NCBI RefSeq assembly: GCF_004768785.1 | Contig: NZ_SRMQ01000007.1 | Coordinates: forward strand, 62,001-126,000 | From: Caproiciproducens galactitolivorans | Lineage (GTDB): Bacteria; Bacillota; Clostridia; Oscillospirales; Acutalibacteraceae | Direction: 5' to 3' | Length of the DNA: 64,000 bases | Shown here: positions 24,777 through 34,035 of the stretch, piece by piece | Numbering within the stretch: the first letter of the stretch is position 1 | Layout: each line of letters starts with the position of its first letter | The notes under the pieces: model-generated | What the model saw: the letters and a program-made list of their open reading frames with translations, nothing else | Database searches by the model: none | What the model was told of the DNA's origin: nothing | Position numbers and translations under genes: made by a program

Positions 24777-25541
24777 ATGCAAATTTTATCTGCAAAGAAT
24801 ATTAAAAAGAGTTACGACGGCACCCAGGTGCTGAACGGAATTTCCATAGAAATAAATAAAGGAGAGGTTCTTGCCATCATCGGGCCTTCCGGTTCCGGAA
24901 AAAGCACCTTCCTTCGCTGCGTCACCCAGCTTGAAACGGTGGATTCCGGAGAAATTACCATTTGCGGCGAAACACTAGTTAAGAATGACGCAGCCGGCAA
25001 GGCTGTTTATTCTGATCGTGCGTCCTGCGTTAAGATAGGATTGCACATTGGACTTGTCTTCCAGAATTTCAACCTGTTCCCGCATTTTTCCGTCCTGCAG
25101 AATATTACGGAAGCGCCCATCCGGGTACTCAACAAGTCCAAGGAAGAGGCGGAAATCACCGCGCTTGCGCTGCTGAAAAAAATGGATCTGTCCGACAAAG
25201 CGAACGCCTACCCCTGCCAGCTTTCCGGCGGCCAGCAGCAGCGTGTTTCTATTGCACGCGCACTTGCCATGAATCCGGACATCCTGTTTTTCGACGAGCC
25301 AACAAGCGCACTCGACCCGGAGCTTACCGGGGAAATATTAAAGGTCATCCGCTCCCTCGCTTCGGAACGCATGACCATGGCGGTTGTTACGCATGAAATG
25401 AAATTTGCTCGCGACGTTGCGGATTACGTTGTTTTTATGGATAACGGAACCATTATTGAGCAGGGCAGGCCGGAGCAGATTTTTGAAAACACGCAGAACG
25501 AGCGCACCAAAGCTTTTCTTTCCCGGTTTAACGAAGATTGA
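24777..25541 (+). CDS. Polar amino-acid ABC transporter ATP-binding protein
   Basis: The 254-aa ATPase of the GlnQ/HisP type has Walker [16 protein letters not shown]-loop [17 protein letters not shown], signature [16 protein letters not shown], Walker [15 protein letters not shown] and switch His in [10 protein letters not shown]. Between strands near residue 65-80 it carries a longer than usual segment ([19 protein letters not shown]). It energises the permease encoded just upstream; AAGGGGGA precedes the ATG. Confidence 0.94.
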   Translation: MQILSAKNIKKSYDGTQVLNGISIEINKGEVLAIIGPSGSGKSTFLRCVTQLETVDSGEITICGETLVKNDAAGKAVYSDRASCVKIGLHIGLVFQNFNLFPHFSVLQNITEAPIRVLNKSKEEAEITALALLKKMDLSDKANAYPCQLSGGQQQRVSIARALAMNPDILFFDEPTSALDPELTGEILKVIRSLASERMTMAVVTHEMKFARDVADYVVFMDNGTIIEQGRPEQIFENTQNERTKAFLSRFNED

Positions 25542-25613
25542 TTCCAGAAGAAGTTTTCCTTCAAAAGGGCAGCCGTCCCGGCTGTGCCGGGAGTTTTCGT
25601 ACTGTTTTCGTAC

Positions 25614-25648
25614 AAAAAAGGACGCGCTGTGTTTTCACAGCACGTCCC
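25614..25648 (-). terminator. Terminator of the aminopeptidase gene
   Basis: On the minus strand GGACGTGCTGTG and CACAGCGCGTCC pair over 12 bp (one G-T) around AAAA, then TTTTTTG. A short tandem repeat GTTTTCGTAC lies next to it at about 25592-25612. Confidence 0.8.
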
Positions 25649-25660
25649 TTAAATATGTAA

Positions 25661-27451
25661 TTATCTGCTGATCGGCGTGGTGTGTTCTTTCAACCACGCA
25701 AGCGCTTTGCCAGAAAGGCGCGGCGACAGCTTTTCATAAACCAGCTTATGATAATTATTCAGCCATGCAATATCCTCGTCGGACATCAGATCCATGACGA
25801 TTCCCGCGGTATCAATCGGGAAATACGTGATGATATCAAACCGATAGAACTGGCCGTATTCGGTGTTCCGGTCTTCGACAACAAGCATGATATTTTCCGT
25901 GCGGATACCGTGCTTGCCCTCTTCGTAAATGCCGGGTTCGTTGGTAACAGTCATTCCCTTTTTCAGCACGACATTGCTGCTGATGCGGAGGTTTTGCGGG
26001 CCTTCATGCACGCCGCCGAACATCCCGACACCATGCCCGGTGCCGCAACGGTAATCAATGCCATGCTTCCAAACCTGTTCGCGGCTGAGAATATCCACAT
26101 TTCCGCCGGTGCAGCCTTCCAGAAACACGGCGGAAGCCAGGGCAATATGTGCTTTCAGAACATACGTATAATGCTCTTTTTCCTTCTGCGTAAGTGGGCC
26201 CATAACAAAGGTTCGGGTGATATCGGTTGTCCCCTCAAGGTACTGCCCGCCGGAATCCACAAGCAGGAAGCCTTCGGTTTGAATGGTACTGCAGGTATCC
26301 GGTTTCGGCGAATAATGCATCATTGCGGCGTTCCCTTTATAAGCGGCGATTGTGCTGAAGCTTTCGCCCTTGTTGTTGGGCTGCTTTGCGCGGCACTCTT
26401 TCAGCATGTCGCAGACCGTGCATTCCGTCACCTTTTCGCCGTTCTTCAGCATTTCATCGAGCTTTACGCGGAATTCTACCATCGCGCAGCCGTCCTTTAT
26501 ATGCGCTTCGATAATATTCTTTATTTCCGTTTCATTTTTCACGCCCTTCAGGCCGGTTACCGTATCCTCCCCTTCCTTTATGGTAACATTTGGATTCTGT
26601 TTCAGAATCCGATACAGTTCGTAATTAAAGCCTGCGGGGTCAATCAAAATGGTTTTCTTGGTATTGATATTTTTCAGTACCGCATCAATTTCCTCGTACT
26701 CCTGAACCGTAACGCCGTTCTCTTTCAGATACGCCAAAACTTCGGCGGGAACCCGCTTCGTATTGATGAACAGGTAAGCAGAATCCATATAAACCGCCGC
26801 GTAGGAAACCGCAAGCGGGTTGTATTCGATATCGTCCGCGCGAATATTCATCAGCCATGCGACACAATCCAGCCGCGCGATGATTTCCCCGTCCGCTTTC
26901 TGTTTTTTCAGTTCGGAACGCACCTGCTCAATCTTTTCTTTACAGGTGTAACCAGCGTATTTTACATCATGGATGAAAACCTCCGACGCGGGTATGGCGG
27001 GCCTGTCCGGCCAAATATCACAAATAAGGTCAACCGACTTGATCTTCAGCTTTTTCTCCTGGAATTTTTCCTCCATTTCCTTCACTGAAGAAACGGAAAG
27101 CATTTTACCGTCGAATCCGACGGTTTCGCCCTGGTTAAGCTTATCGGCCAAAAATTCGGTATAAGTAGGAACACCCTTCACCGCCATGCGGTACAATTCA
27201 ATTTCGCTGCCGTCAAGCTGGTGTGCCGCCTGAATAAAATATCGGCCGTCTGTCCAAAGGCCGCTTTCCTTTTCAGTTACCACAAGGGTGCCGGCGGAAC
27301 CGTCAAAGCCCGAAAAATAACTTCTCGCCTGCCAGTGTTCGGGAAGGTATTCGCTCATATGCGGGTCGGAGGAAGGAATGATACAGGCCTGCACGCCATT
27401 CTCCTTCATTTTGCGGCGAAGTGCAGCCAGTTTTTCATTTACGCTGATCAT
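25661..27451 (-). CDS. Xaa-Pro aminopeptidase P-like (M24 family)
   Basis: The 596-aa cytosolic peptidase removes N-terminal residues preceding proline. It has two creatinase N-terminal domains (SSDPHMSEYLPEHWQAR and the second from about residue 160) and a C-terminal pita-bread M24 domain. The metal ligands are visible as LVDSGGQYLEGTTDITRTF (two Asp), GTGHGVG (His), TNEPGIYEEG (Glu) and RTENIML (Glu). The three-domain length matches the aminopeptidase P family. ATG follows AAAGGAG. It is convergent with the amino-acid importer. Confidence 0.93.
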   Translation of the reverse strand: MISVNEKLAALRRKMKENGVQACIIPSSDPHMSEYLPEHWQARSYFSGFDGSAGTLVVTEKESGLWTDGRYFIQAAHQLDGSEIELYRMAVKGVPTYTEFLADKLNQGETVGFDGKMLSVSSVKEMEEKFQEKKLKIKSVDLICDIWPDRPAIPASEVFIHDVKYAGYTCKEKIEQVRSELKKQKADGEIIARLDCVAWLMNIRADDIEYNPLAVSYAAVYMDSAYLFINTKRVPAEVLAYLKENGVTVQEYEEIDAVLKNINTKKTILIDPAGFNYELYRILKQNPNVTIKEGEDTVTGLKGVKNETEIKNIIEAHIKDGCAMVEFRVKLDEMLKNGEKVTECTVCDMLKECRAKQPNNKGESFSTIAAYKGNAAMMHYSPKPDTCSTIQTEGFLLVDSGGQYLEGTTDITRTFVMGPLTQKEKEHYTYVLKAHIALASAVFLEGCTGGNVDILSREQVWKHGIDYRCGTGHGVGMFGGVHEGPQNLRISSNVVLKKGMTVTNEPGIYEEGKHGIRTENIMLVVEDRNTEYGQFYRFDIITYFPIDTAGIVMDLMSDEDIAWLNNYHKLVYEKLSPRLSGKALAWLKEHTTPISR

Positions 27452-27846
27452 AGTTGATTACTCCTTTTTATCTGAAATGCAGAAATTTGATAATCGCATA
27501 CTTCTATGTAATTTCATAATTTACATTTGTAAAACAACAATTTTTTATTTCATAAATACATACTGCAGAATGGCCCAAACCGCTGTGGTTTGAGCCATTT
27601 TTTAATAAAAATCCAATGGCTGTATAAAGAAAAGTATAGGCTCTCCCGAAAATGTTGTCAAGTTCTGCCGGACAGGGAAGTTTTTTTAAATACGAATATA
27701 ATGTATAATTAACCGCATACTCACATAAGAATTCACAATATGTTCACAAGTGGATACTTGAACTGAATCAAAAAATAATTTAAACTTAAATTCATCAAAT
27801 GATGATAGTCATAAAATGTTTATTATAATTGGCTAAGGGTGTTAGT
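27452..27846. other. AT-rich intergenic region with an orphan terminator
   Basis: This 395-bp gap lies between divergent genes. A plus-strand terminator at 27569-27604 has no coding gene in front of it. Near the right end, CATCAAATGATG at 27793-27804 is a short palindrome beside a TATAAT-like -10 and may be the MarR operator. No supported ORF is present. Confidence 0.5.
27569..27604 (+). terminator. Orphan intrinsic terminator on the plus strand
   Basis: AATGGC-cc-AAACC and GGTTT-ga-GCCATT form an interrupted 11-bp stem with a 5-nt loop and a T-run. Nothing obvious is transcribed into it, so a small RNA starting between about 27470 and 27540 is possible. Confidence 0.5.
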
Positions 27847-28296
27847 ATGACAGACAATTCTTGCGTACAAGCTGATGAAGATGTTTTTCATTTTATGTTA
27901 TTTGTGCACAGAGCGCTAGAAAAACCTTTTGAAGAATATTTTAAAGGCAAATTTACCACTTTACAGCTGAACGCGCTGTGCACACTATGTGCGAACGGCC
28001 CCATGACTATGAGCGATTTGGCCGCAAGCCTACACACACCGCGCCAGCAAATGAGCAAATTAATTGAGAAGCTGTACGAAGACGGCTATATTGTCCGCAG
28101 TCTTGACCAAAACGACCGGCGGAAAATACGGATCGCCATTTCGGAAGAAACAGCGATATGCATTAACGAAGGTCGTAAAAAGTTTGATAAATTCATTAAA
28201 TCCTACCTGAAAGGGCTGGATGAAGCGGATTACAAGGATTTTAGCTATGCAATTCGAATAGTAAACCGAATTCTCACCAAATTCCCCCAACGGTAG
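27847..28296 (+). CDS. MarR-family transcriptional regulator
   Basis: The 149-aa winged-helix protein has a DNA-binding core at about residues 40-105: FTTLQLNALCTLCANGPMTM, DLAASLHTPRQQMSKLIEKL as recognition helix, and the wing VRSLDQNDRRKIRIAIS with the family DxxDRR pattern. Dimerisation helices lie at both ends. ATG at 27847 follows AAGGGTG; a TTG six codons earlier is an alternative. The citrate synthase gene starts 41 nt downstream, so the two may be co-transcribed. The ligand is unknown. Confidence 0.85.
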   Translation: MTDNSCVQADEDVFHFMLFVHRALEKPFEEYFKGKFTTLQLNALCTLCANGPMTMSDLAASLHTPRQQMSKLIEKLYEDGYIVRSLDQNDRRKIRIAISEETAICINEGRKKFDKFIKSYLKGLDEADYKDFSYAIRIVNRILTKFPQR

Positions 28297-28337
28297 ATTG
28301 TATAATTATTACTACTTAGAAAAAGGAGAGTTGGAAA

Positions 28338-29714
28338 ATGGCCAAAAACGTAGATGAAAACTTTTTTGCAGTAACACCTGAAATTCTAGAACTGACCGAC
28401 CTTTGCAAAAGCCACAGCACCATCGACCCCGAGCTGTATGCAAAGTATGATGTAAAACGCGGCCTACGGGATATTAACGGAAAAGGCGTTTTAACGGGTT
28501 TGACCGAAATCTCCGATATTATCTCCTCAAAAGAAGTCGATGGGAAAAGCGTTCCCTGCGAAGGGGAACTTTACTATCGGGGAATTAACATTGTCGATAT
28601 TGTCCGCGGCTTTATCGCGGAAAACCGCTTTGGTTTTGAAGAAACAACCTATCTGCTGCTTTTCGGCGAATTACCGAGCGCGGAAAAGCTGGAAAAATTC
28701 AAGCAGCTTCTGTCCAAATACAGAACCCTCCCGACCAATTTTGTTAGGGATATCATTATGAAAGCGCCGACTTTCGATATGATGAATACGCTTGCCAGAA
28801 GCGTTCTGACACTGTATGCCTATGACGAAAGGCCGAACGACACTTCGCTACCCAATGTTCTGCGGCAATGCCTTGAAATGATCGCTCTGTTCCCGCAGCT
28901 TGCGGTATACGGCTATCAGGCTTATGCCCATAATGTGGACCCGAATTACAGTTTCTTTATCCACACGCCGAAGCCGGAGCTTTCCGTGGCGGAAAACATT
29001 CTGTACATGCTGCGGATCGATAACAAATATACGGCTTTGGAAGCCCGGATCCTGGATCTTGCGCTGGTTCTCCACGCGGAGCACGGCGGAGGAAACAACT
29101 CCAGCTTTACCACGCACGTGGTCGCCTCTTCCGGTACGGACGCCTATTCGGTCATCGCGGCGGCACTCAGCTCGCTGAAAGGGCCGAAGCACGGCGGAGC
29201 AAATATCAAGGTCATGATGATGTTCGAAGATATGAAAAAGAATATCGACGACTGGGAAGACGAAGATAAGGTAGCCGATTACCTGAATAAGCTTTTAAAC
29301 AAAGAAGCGTTCGACCGCGCCGGCTTGATTTACGGCATGGGGCATGCTGTTTACTCCCTTTCCGATCCGCGCGCCAACATCTTTAAAAAATTCGTAAAGA
29401 GCCTTTCCGAAGAAAAAGGGCTTACAAAGGAATACAAGCTCTATTCCCTTGTCGAACGCCTCGCTCCGGAGGTTATCGGTCGCCGGCGCAAAACCTACAA
29501 GGGCGTCAGCGCAAATATTGACTTTTACAGCGGCTTTGTTTACCACATGCTCGGCCTTCCGCCGGAGCTTTTCACGCCGGTTTTCGCAATGGCGCGTATC
29601 GCCGGCTGGAGCGCTCATCTGCTGGAGGAACAAATTAACGTCGGTAAGATTATCCGTCCGGCTTATAAGAGCATTTCCGCCCACAGGGAATATGTCCCCC
29701 TTCACGAGCGCTAA
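28338..29714 (+). CDS. gltA: Citrate synthase
   Basis: The 458-aa enzyme condenses acetyl-CoA and oxaloacetate. The catalytic residues fall in LHAEHGGGNNSSFTTHVVAS (His) and GMGHAVYSLSDPRA (His), with an Asp in the later segment. SSLKGPKHGGAN is conserved across the family. The extra N-terminal 50 residues and the length are those of the clostridial branch rather than the 375-aa Bacillus type. No aconitase or isocitrate dehydrogenase gene is nearby, so it may serve glutamate synthesis. ATG follows AAAAGGAGAG. The orphan MarR upstream could regulate it. Confidence 0.9.
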   Translation: MAKNVDENFFAVTPEILELTDLCKSHSTIDPELYAKYDVKRGLRDINGKGVLTGLTEISDIISSKEVDGKSVPCEGELYYRGINIVDIVRGFIAENRFGFEETTYLLLFGELPSAEKLEKFKQLLSKYRTLPTNFVRDIIMKAPTFDMMNTLARSVLTLYAYDERPNDTSLPNVLRQCLEMIALFPQLAVYGYQAYAHNVDPNYSFFIHTPKPELSVAENILYMLRIDNKYTALEARILDLALVLHAEHGGGNNSSFTTHVVASSGTDAYSVIAAALSSLKGPKHGGANIKVMMMFEDMKKNIDDWEDEDKVADYLNKLLNKEAFDRAGLIYGMGHAVYSLSDPRANIFKKFVKSLSEEKGLTKEYKLYSLVERLAPEVIGRRRKTYKGVSANIDFYSGFVYHMLGLPPELFTPVFAMARIAGWSAHLLEEQINVGKIIRPAYKSISAHREYVPLHER

Positions 29715-29721
29715 ACAATGT

Positions 29722-29760
29722 AGTGACGGCACTTCCGCTTAGGAATACCGCCACTTTTTT
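29722..29760 (+). terminator. Terminator of the citrate synthase gene
   Basis: AGTGACGG pairs with CCGCCACT (one mismatch), with an inner TTCC/GGAA helix, followed by TTTTTT. Confidence 0.65.
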
Positions 29761-30019
29761 GTTGCCTTTTTTCGCGTCCTTCGCACCGTAGAATCCCTCT
29801 GTTTCCCGTATTGCAAACCATTGGGGTCCCGGCTGCGGGGCACTAAAAAAGAACGCCTTAACAAGATGGCAATTCCCCTTTCCTATGCCATCCTGCCAGG
29901 GCATCGTTTGCTTTATGCGAACTCCATACGCCTGTCTATAAACATTATTGAATACAAAGTGTGAACTGCTTTACCAGTAATGCCGCAAAACTTTTCGTTC
30001 TCTGGATTCAATACCGTAC

Positions 30020-30062
30020 AAAAAACGGACACCCTGTCGTTTGCACAGAAGCGTCCGTTTTA
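30020..30062 (-). terminator. Terminator of the RpiR-type regulator gene
   Basis: ACGGAC and GTCCGT with an inner CTGT/ACAG helix form a long hairpin. On the minus strand TTTTTTG follows. Confidence 0.65.
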
Positions 30063-30067
30063 ATTAT

Positions 30068-30934
30068 TCAATAGAGCTTTTCCAAAACTGCACCCGACGT
30101 TTTCTTTTTATTCCGGCTGCTCACGTCATAGGTTCTCTTAAAGTACTCCATGTAAATCAGGTCAAGAAGCATCATCTGGCTGATCCGGGCGGAGGTGGAA
30201 CCGCCTTGAAGAGGGCCTTCATTGGTACCGCATAGAATTACTACATCGGAATAGGCAGTAAGGGGGGATTTTTCAAAGCGGGTAATGCTGACCACTTTTG
30301 CCCCCTCCTGCTTCGCCTGGCGGACAACCTGAATGGTATCCTTTGTCGCACCCGAATAGGATATGACAAACGCAAGGTCGTCCGGCGTCAGCACGGACGC
30401 GGCCATTGCCTGCATATGGGCGTCGGGAACGCTGTGGATTTTCGACGTGATCCGGATAAATTTATTCACGGCATCCTGCGCGGTCATCAGGGAGGAACCT
30501 ACGCCAAAGAAATAAATCTGTTTCGCGGAAATCATATAGTCAACCGCCTGGCTTAATGCCTCATAATTAAGGAGATCAAAGGTCTCGTTCAAAGCATTCT
30601 GATTGATTTGAAGCACTTTTCTGGCAACTTCCTCAATCGAATCCTCCTGAGTAATTTCGCTGGACAGCATGGAGGCAATCCGGTCATCTTCGTCATCATC
30701 GGAAATGCTCAGGGACAGCTGCATTTTAAACTCCTGATATCCCTGGAGCTGCATGGTTTTACAAAAGCGGAACACACTAGTGTCCCCAACGTCGCACGCT
30801 TCCGCCAGGTCGGTAATCGACATAAACAAAACTTTTTTGGGGTTCTGAAGGACGTAATCCGCTACCTTCCTTTCTGCCTTGGTAAAAAGGTTATAACGCG
30901 AATTGATTTTAAGGATAAATTCTCCACTTGCCAT
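30068..30934 (-). CDS. MurR/RpiR-family transcriptional regulator
   Basis: The 288-aa regulator has an N-terminal HTH_6 domain (NLFTKAERKVADYVLQNP, SITDLAEACDVGDTSVFRFCKTM) and a C-terminal SIS sugar-phosphate domain (QIYFFGVGSS, FVISYSGATKDTIQVVRQAK). Such proteins sense phosphosugars and control amino-sugar or pentose genes. No sugar operon is nearby, so its targets lie elsewhere. ATG follows AGGAAGTG. It is separated from the ABC-F gene upstream by only 32 nt, so the two may be co-transcribed. Confidence 0.9.
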   Translation of the reverse strand: MASGEFILKINSRYNLFTKAERKVADYVLQNPKKVLFMSITDLAEACDVGDTSVFRFCKTMQLQGYQEFKMQLSLSISDDDEDDRIASMLSSEITQEDSIEEVARKVLQINQNALNETFDLLNYEALSQAVDYMISAKQIYFFGVGSSLMTAQDAVNKFIRITSKIHSVPDAHMQAMAASVLTPDDLAFVISYSGATKDTIQVVRQAKQEGAKVVSITRFEKSPLTAYSDVVILCGTNEGPLQGGSTSARISQMMLLDLIYMEYFKRTYDVSSRNKKKTSGAVLEKLY

Positions 30935-30966
30935 TTTTTCACTTCCTAATGTAGAATCTTTGTTTT

Positions 30967-32565
30967 TTAAGCTAAAACACCGTCACGCGCTTCAAGATAC
31001 TCGTCATAAGTGCAAAGACGATCAATAATCCCGTCCTCCGTTATCTCAATAACACGGTTGGCGATCGTCTGCACAAACTGATGGTCGTGGGATGCGAAAA
31101 GCACAACACCTTTAAAATCCATCAACCCGTTGTTTACCGCAGTAATAGATTCCAGATCCAGATGGTTGGTCGGCTGGTCCAATACAAGGACATTCGAGCC
31201 GAACATCATCATGCGCGAAAGCATGCAGCGCACTTTTTCGCCTCCGGAAAGGACATTTACCGGCTTTAAAACATCGTCTCCGGAAAACAGCATCTTGCCC
31301 AAAAAGCCGCGCAGATAAGTTTCCGTCGTATCGCTCGAATACTGTTCCAGCCATTGGATAATACTTTTATCACAGCCGTTAAAATAAGGGGAGTTATCCT
31401 GCGGGAAATAGGAACGGCTGGTCGAAACGCCCCATTTAAAGGTTCCCGTGTCCGATTCCATTTCTTCCATAAGGATTTTAAACAAAGTGGTATTCGCCGT
31501 CTCATTGGAACCGACAAAGGCAATCTTATCCCCCTTGTTAACGCGGAAGCTGACGTTGTTCAGCACTTTCACGCCGTCCACCGTCTTTGTCAGCCCCTCC
31601 ACCTCTAAAATTTCCTTGCCGGGTTCGCGATCCATTGTGAAGCCCACATAGGGATAGCGCCGGGAGGAAGCGGGCATTTCCTCAACCGTAATTTTTTCTA
31701 GCAGCTTTTTGCGGGAGGTTGCCTGCCTGGATTTCGACTTATTGGCGGAGAACCGCTGGATAAAACTCTGCAATTCCTTGATTTTTTCCTCCGTCTTTTT
31801 GTTCTGGTCGCGCATCATGCGTTGCATGATCTGGCTGGATTCATACCAGAAATCATAGTTGCCCACATACATTTTGATCTTGTTGTAATCAATATCGACG
31901 ATATGGGTACAGACGTTATTCAAAAAATGGCGGTCATGCGACACAACAATAACGGTTCCGGGATAGTCCATTAAAAAGCTTTCCAGCCATGCGATGGATT
32001 TATTGTCAAGGTCGTTGGTAGGCTCATCCAGAAGAATAATATCCGGCTGCCCGAACAGAGCGCGTGCAAGCAGAACGCGGACCTTTTCGGTGCCGGTAAG
32101 CGTATCCATCTGTGCATAGAGCAGCATATTATCAAGACCAAGGCCCTGCAGAAGCTTTCCAGCCTCTGTTTCCGCCTCCCAGCCGTTCAGTTCGGCAAAT
32201 TCGGCTTCCAGTCCAGCGGCGCGAATACCGTCTTCGTCGCTGAAGTCTTCTTTTTCATAAATTGCATTCTTCTGCTGCAGCACTTCATAGAGGCGCTCGT
32301 TCCCCATCAGGATCGTTTCCAGCACGGTATAGGAATCATAGGCGTGGTGATCCTGCTGAAGTACGGACATGCGAAGGTTTTTGTCAATCGACACCTCACC
32401 CTTCGAAGGCTCAAGCTCCCCGGAAAGGATTTTCAGGAATGTGGATTTTCCCGCGCCGTTTGCGCCGATTACGCCATAGCAGTTTCCTTCCGTAAAAAGC
32501 AAATTTACATGGGAAAACAGATTTTGGCCGCTGAATGCCAGGCTAAGATCTGATACAGTAATCAT
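30967..32565 (-). CDS. ABC-F family ATPase (ribosome-associated)
   Basis: The 532-aa protein carries two ATP-binding cassettes and no membrane domain. The first has Walker A GANGAGKSTFLKIL and Walker B ILLDEPTNDLD. The second has GSNETANTTLFKIL, a degenerate Walker A in which the lysine of GKT/S is replaced, with signature LSGGEKVRCMLSRMM and VLDQPTNHLDLESI. The linker (MMRDQNKKTEEKIKELQSFI) is the ribosome-interacting P-site arm. Together these resemble the YbiT-type ABC-F translation factors. ATG follows GGAGGAAC. Confidence 0.9.
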   Translation of the reverse strand: MITVSDLSLAFSGQNLFSHVNLLFTEGNCYGVIGANGAGKSTFLKILSGELEPSKGEVSIDKNLRMSVLQQDHHAYDSYTVLETILMGNERLYEVLQQKNAIYEKEDFSDEDGIRAAGLEAEFAELNGWEAETEAGKLLQGLGLDNMLLYAQMDTLTGTEKVRVLLARALFGQPDIILLDEPTNDLDNKSIAWLESFLMDYPGTVIVVSHDRHFLNNVCTHIVDIDYNKIKMYVGNYDFWYESSQIMQRMMRDQNKKTEEKIKELQSFIQRFSANKSKSRQATSRKKLLEKITVEEMPASSRRYPYVGFTMDREPGKEILEVEGLTKTVDGVKVLNNVSFRVNKGDKIAFVGSNETANTTLFKILMEEMESDTGTFKWGVSTSRSYFPQDNSPYFNGCDKSIIQWLEQYSSDTTETYLRGFLGKMLFSGDDVLKPVNVLSGGEKVRCMLSRMMMFGSNVLVLDQPTNHLDLESITAVNNGLMDFKGVVLFASHDHQFVQTIANRVIEITEDGIIDRLCTYDEYLEARDGVLA

Positions 32566-32734
32566 AGTTCCTCCGAATTTGTTTCAAAATTTGATCTATT
32601 CCATTCTACCATAAGTCGGAAAAGATAAGTATGTGAAATTTGTGAAGGAAAACTGCTCGTACTTGTTATTTTTGATGAACAATGCTACAATATGAAGAAA
32701 TATCAGCATTCCGCGATGGGAGGAGGTATGATTT

Positions 32735-33112
32735 ATGAAGATCCAGGAATCCGGTGAAAATTATCTGGAAACCATATTGATTCTGCAAAACCAGAACGGA
32801 TATGTCCGCTCGATCGACGTTGCCAACTATATGAATTTCTCGAAAGCAAGCGTAAGCCGCGCGATGGGGATTTTGAAGGAAGCAGGCTATCTTACCATGG
32901 AGCCGAACGGCAACCTCGTTCTGACGGAGGCTGGTAAAAAAAAGGCCGACTCTGTTTATGAACGCCATACATTAATTGCTAAATTTTTGGAAATGACCCT
33001 TGGTGTCAGTAGCGAAATTGCCTTGCAGGATTCCTGCCGCATTGAGCATGTCATTAGTGATGAAAGTTTCTCACGAATTAAAAAATACACGCAGAACTCT
33101 AACTCAGATTAA
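32735..33112 (+). CDS. DtxR/MntR-like metal-dependent regulator
   Basis: The 125-aa protein has an N-terminal winged helix (SGENYLETILILQNQNGYVRSIDVANYMNFSKASVSRAM) and a short dimerisation domain with the metal-site pattern DSCRIEHVIS. The length is that of the compact clostridial MntR/IdeR family. It probably represses iron or manganese uptake genes with bound metal, but no metal transporter is adjacent. ATG is 8 nt after GGAGGAGG. The zinc-ribbon protein gene follows 12 nt later, suggesting an operon. Confidence 0.85.
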   Translation: MKIQESGENYLETILILQNQNGYVRSIDVANYMNFSKASVSRAMGILKEAGYLTMEPNGNLVLTEAGKKKADSVYERHTLIAKFLEMTLGVSSEIALQDSCRIEHVISDESFSRIKKYTQNSNSD

Positions 33113-33124
33113 AAGAGGTGTCCT

Positions 33125-34027
33125 ATGACCTACGTAAGCGCCGTGTGTCCCCACTGTAAAAAAGAACTGCAAATTCCGGATAACGCAGAAAGCATCGTAT
33201 GCATGTACTGCGCCCAGCCGATCAACGTAAAAGAACTACTACATCCAAAACAGGAAACCGGCCAGAATTATCAAAGATTAATGGATGAAGCCGAATCCCT
33301 TTTGACGGATGATATTTTTATTTGTACGGAGGAATTTAAAAATATCCGCTCCAGTACGTATTCCTCCGCATTTCAAAAATACGAAAGCATGATTTCTCCC
33401 GCGTTGAAAGCATACTGCATGGCGGCGACGGAAGGCGACGATGCCGCCGGCTATTTTGCGGGTATACTGTTCGACCGTTTTCAAAAGCAGATAAAAGCAA
33501 TTGGCATTAAAAAAGAAAGCGATGCGCGCCTTTTCGAATACCGCTATATGATCGTGGCGTTTACTATTCCCGCAATTGTAGCCCGCAAAACGCCGCAGGC
33601 GGAAGCGCTCGCAGACAGCTTTCTGAAAATATGGAATACCCATTATCCGAAAAATCCGTTGGGAAAATCCAATTACGAATCCATCAGCAGCGGATTCCGG
33701 AAAAAACTCTGCTATATTACAACCGCGGTATGCCGCTCGCTTCAAAGGGATGACAACTGCTATGAACTGAATGCCTTCCGCAGCTTCCGCGACGACTGGT
33801 ATGCAAAAACGCCCGAGGGAAAGGCAAAAATCAGCGAATACTACCTGTTTGCGCCGATGATTGTGCGTGCGATTGAACGTTCAAACAACCGGCAGGACGT
33901 TTATCGGGATATCTGGCTCCGTTATTTAAAGCCCTGCCTGAGAAAGCTGGAAGAAGGGCGTTTACAGGAATGTGCGAAATCCTATGAAGCAATGGTTCTG
34001 GATCTTGAACAGAAATGGTTAAATTAA
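33125..34027 (+). CDS. Unknown protein with N-terminal zinc ribbon
   Basis: The 300-aa protein begins with a short zinc-ribbon knuckle pair, CPHC at residues 9-12 and CMYC at 27-30. A long alpha-helical, mainly hydrophilic domain with no signal or membrane segments follows. The helical part contains many aromatic and charged residues and conserved-looking segments FRSFRDDWYAKTPEGKA and SEYYLFAPMIVRAIE. I do not recognise a function; clostridial homologues are usually hypothetical. It is cotranscribed with the DtxR/MntR-like gene, so a metal link is conceivable but unproven. Confidence 0.7.
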   Translation: MTYVSAVCPHCKKELQIPDNAESIVCMYCAQPINVKELLHPKQETGQNYQRLMDEAESLLTDDIFICTEEFKNIRSSTYSSAFQKYESMISPALKAYCMAATEGDDAAGYFAGILFDRFQKQIKAIGIKKESDARLFEYRYMIVAFTIPAIVARKTPQAEALADSFLKIWNTHYPKNPLGKSNYESISSGFRKKLCYITTAVCRSLQRDDNCYELNAFRSFRDDWYAKTPEGKAKISEYYLFAPMIVRAIERSNNRQDVYRDIWLRYLKPCLRKLEEGRLQECAKSYEAMVLDLEQKWLN

Positions 34028-34035
34028 AATACAAT

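Larger units (their letters stand above)
29715..30067. other. Intergenic region without supported gene
   Basis: This 353-bp gap lies between convergent genes. A terminator stands at each end. The middle has only a weak minus-strand frame (to about 29904) without a ribosome site, and I see no RNA motif. Confidence 0.5.

Noticed and set aside
25682-27088. A 468-aa plus-strand frame opposite the aminopeptidase
   Set aside because: Long only because of codon bias on the other strand; no homology and no ribosome site.
29650-29904. Minus-strand 84-aa frame after citrate synthase
   Set aside because: No ribosome site and it runs through the terminator; no similarity recognised.
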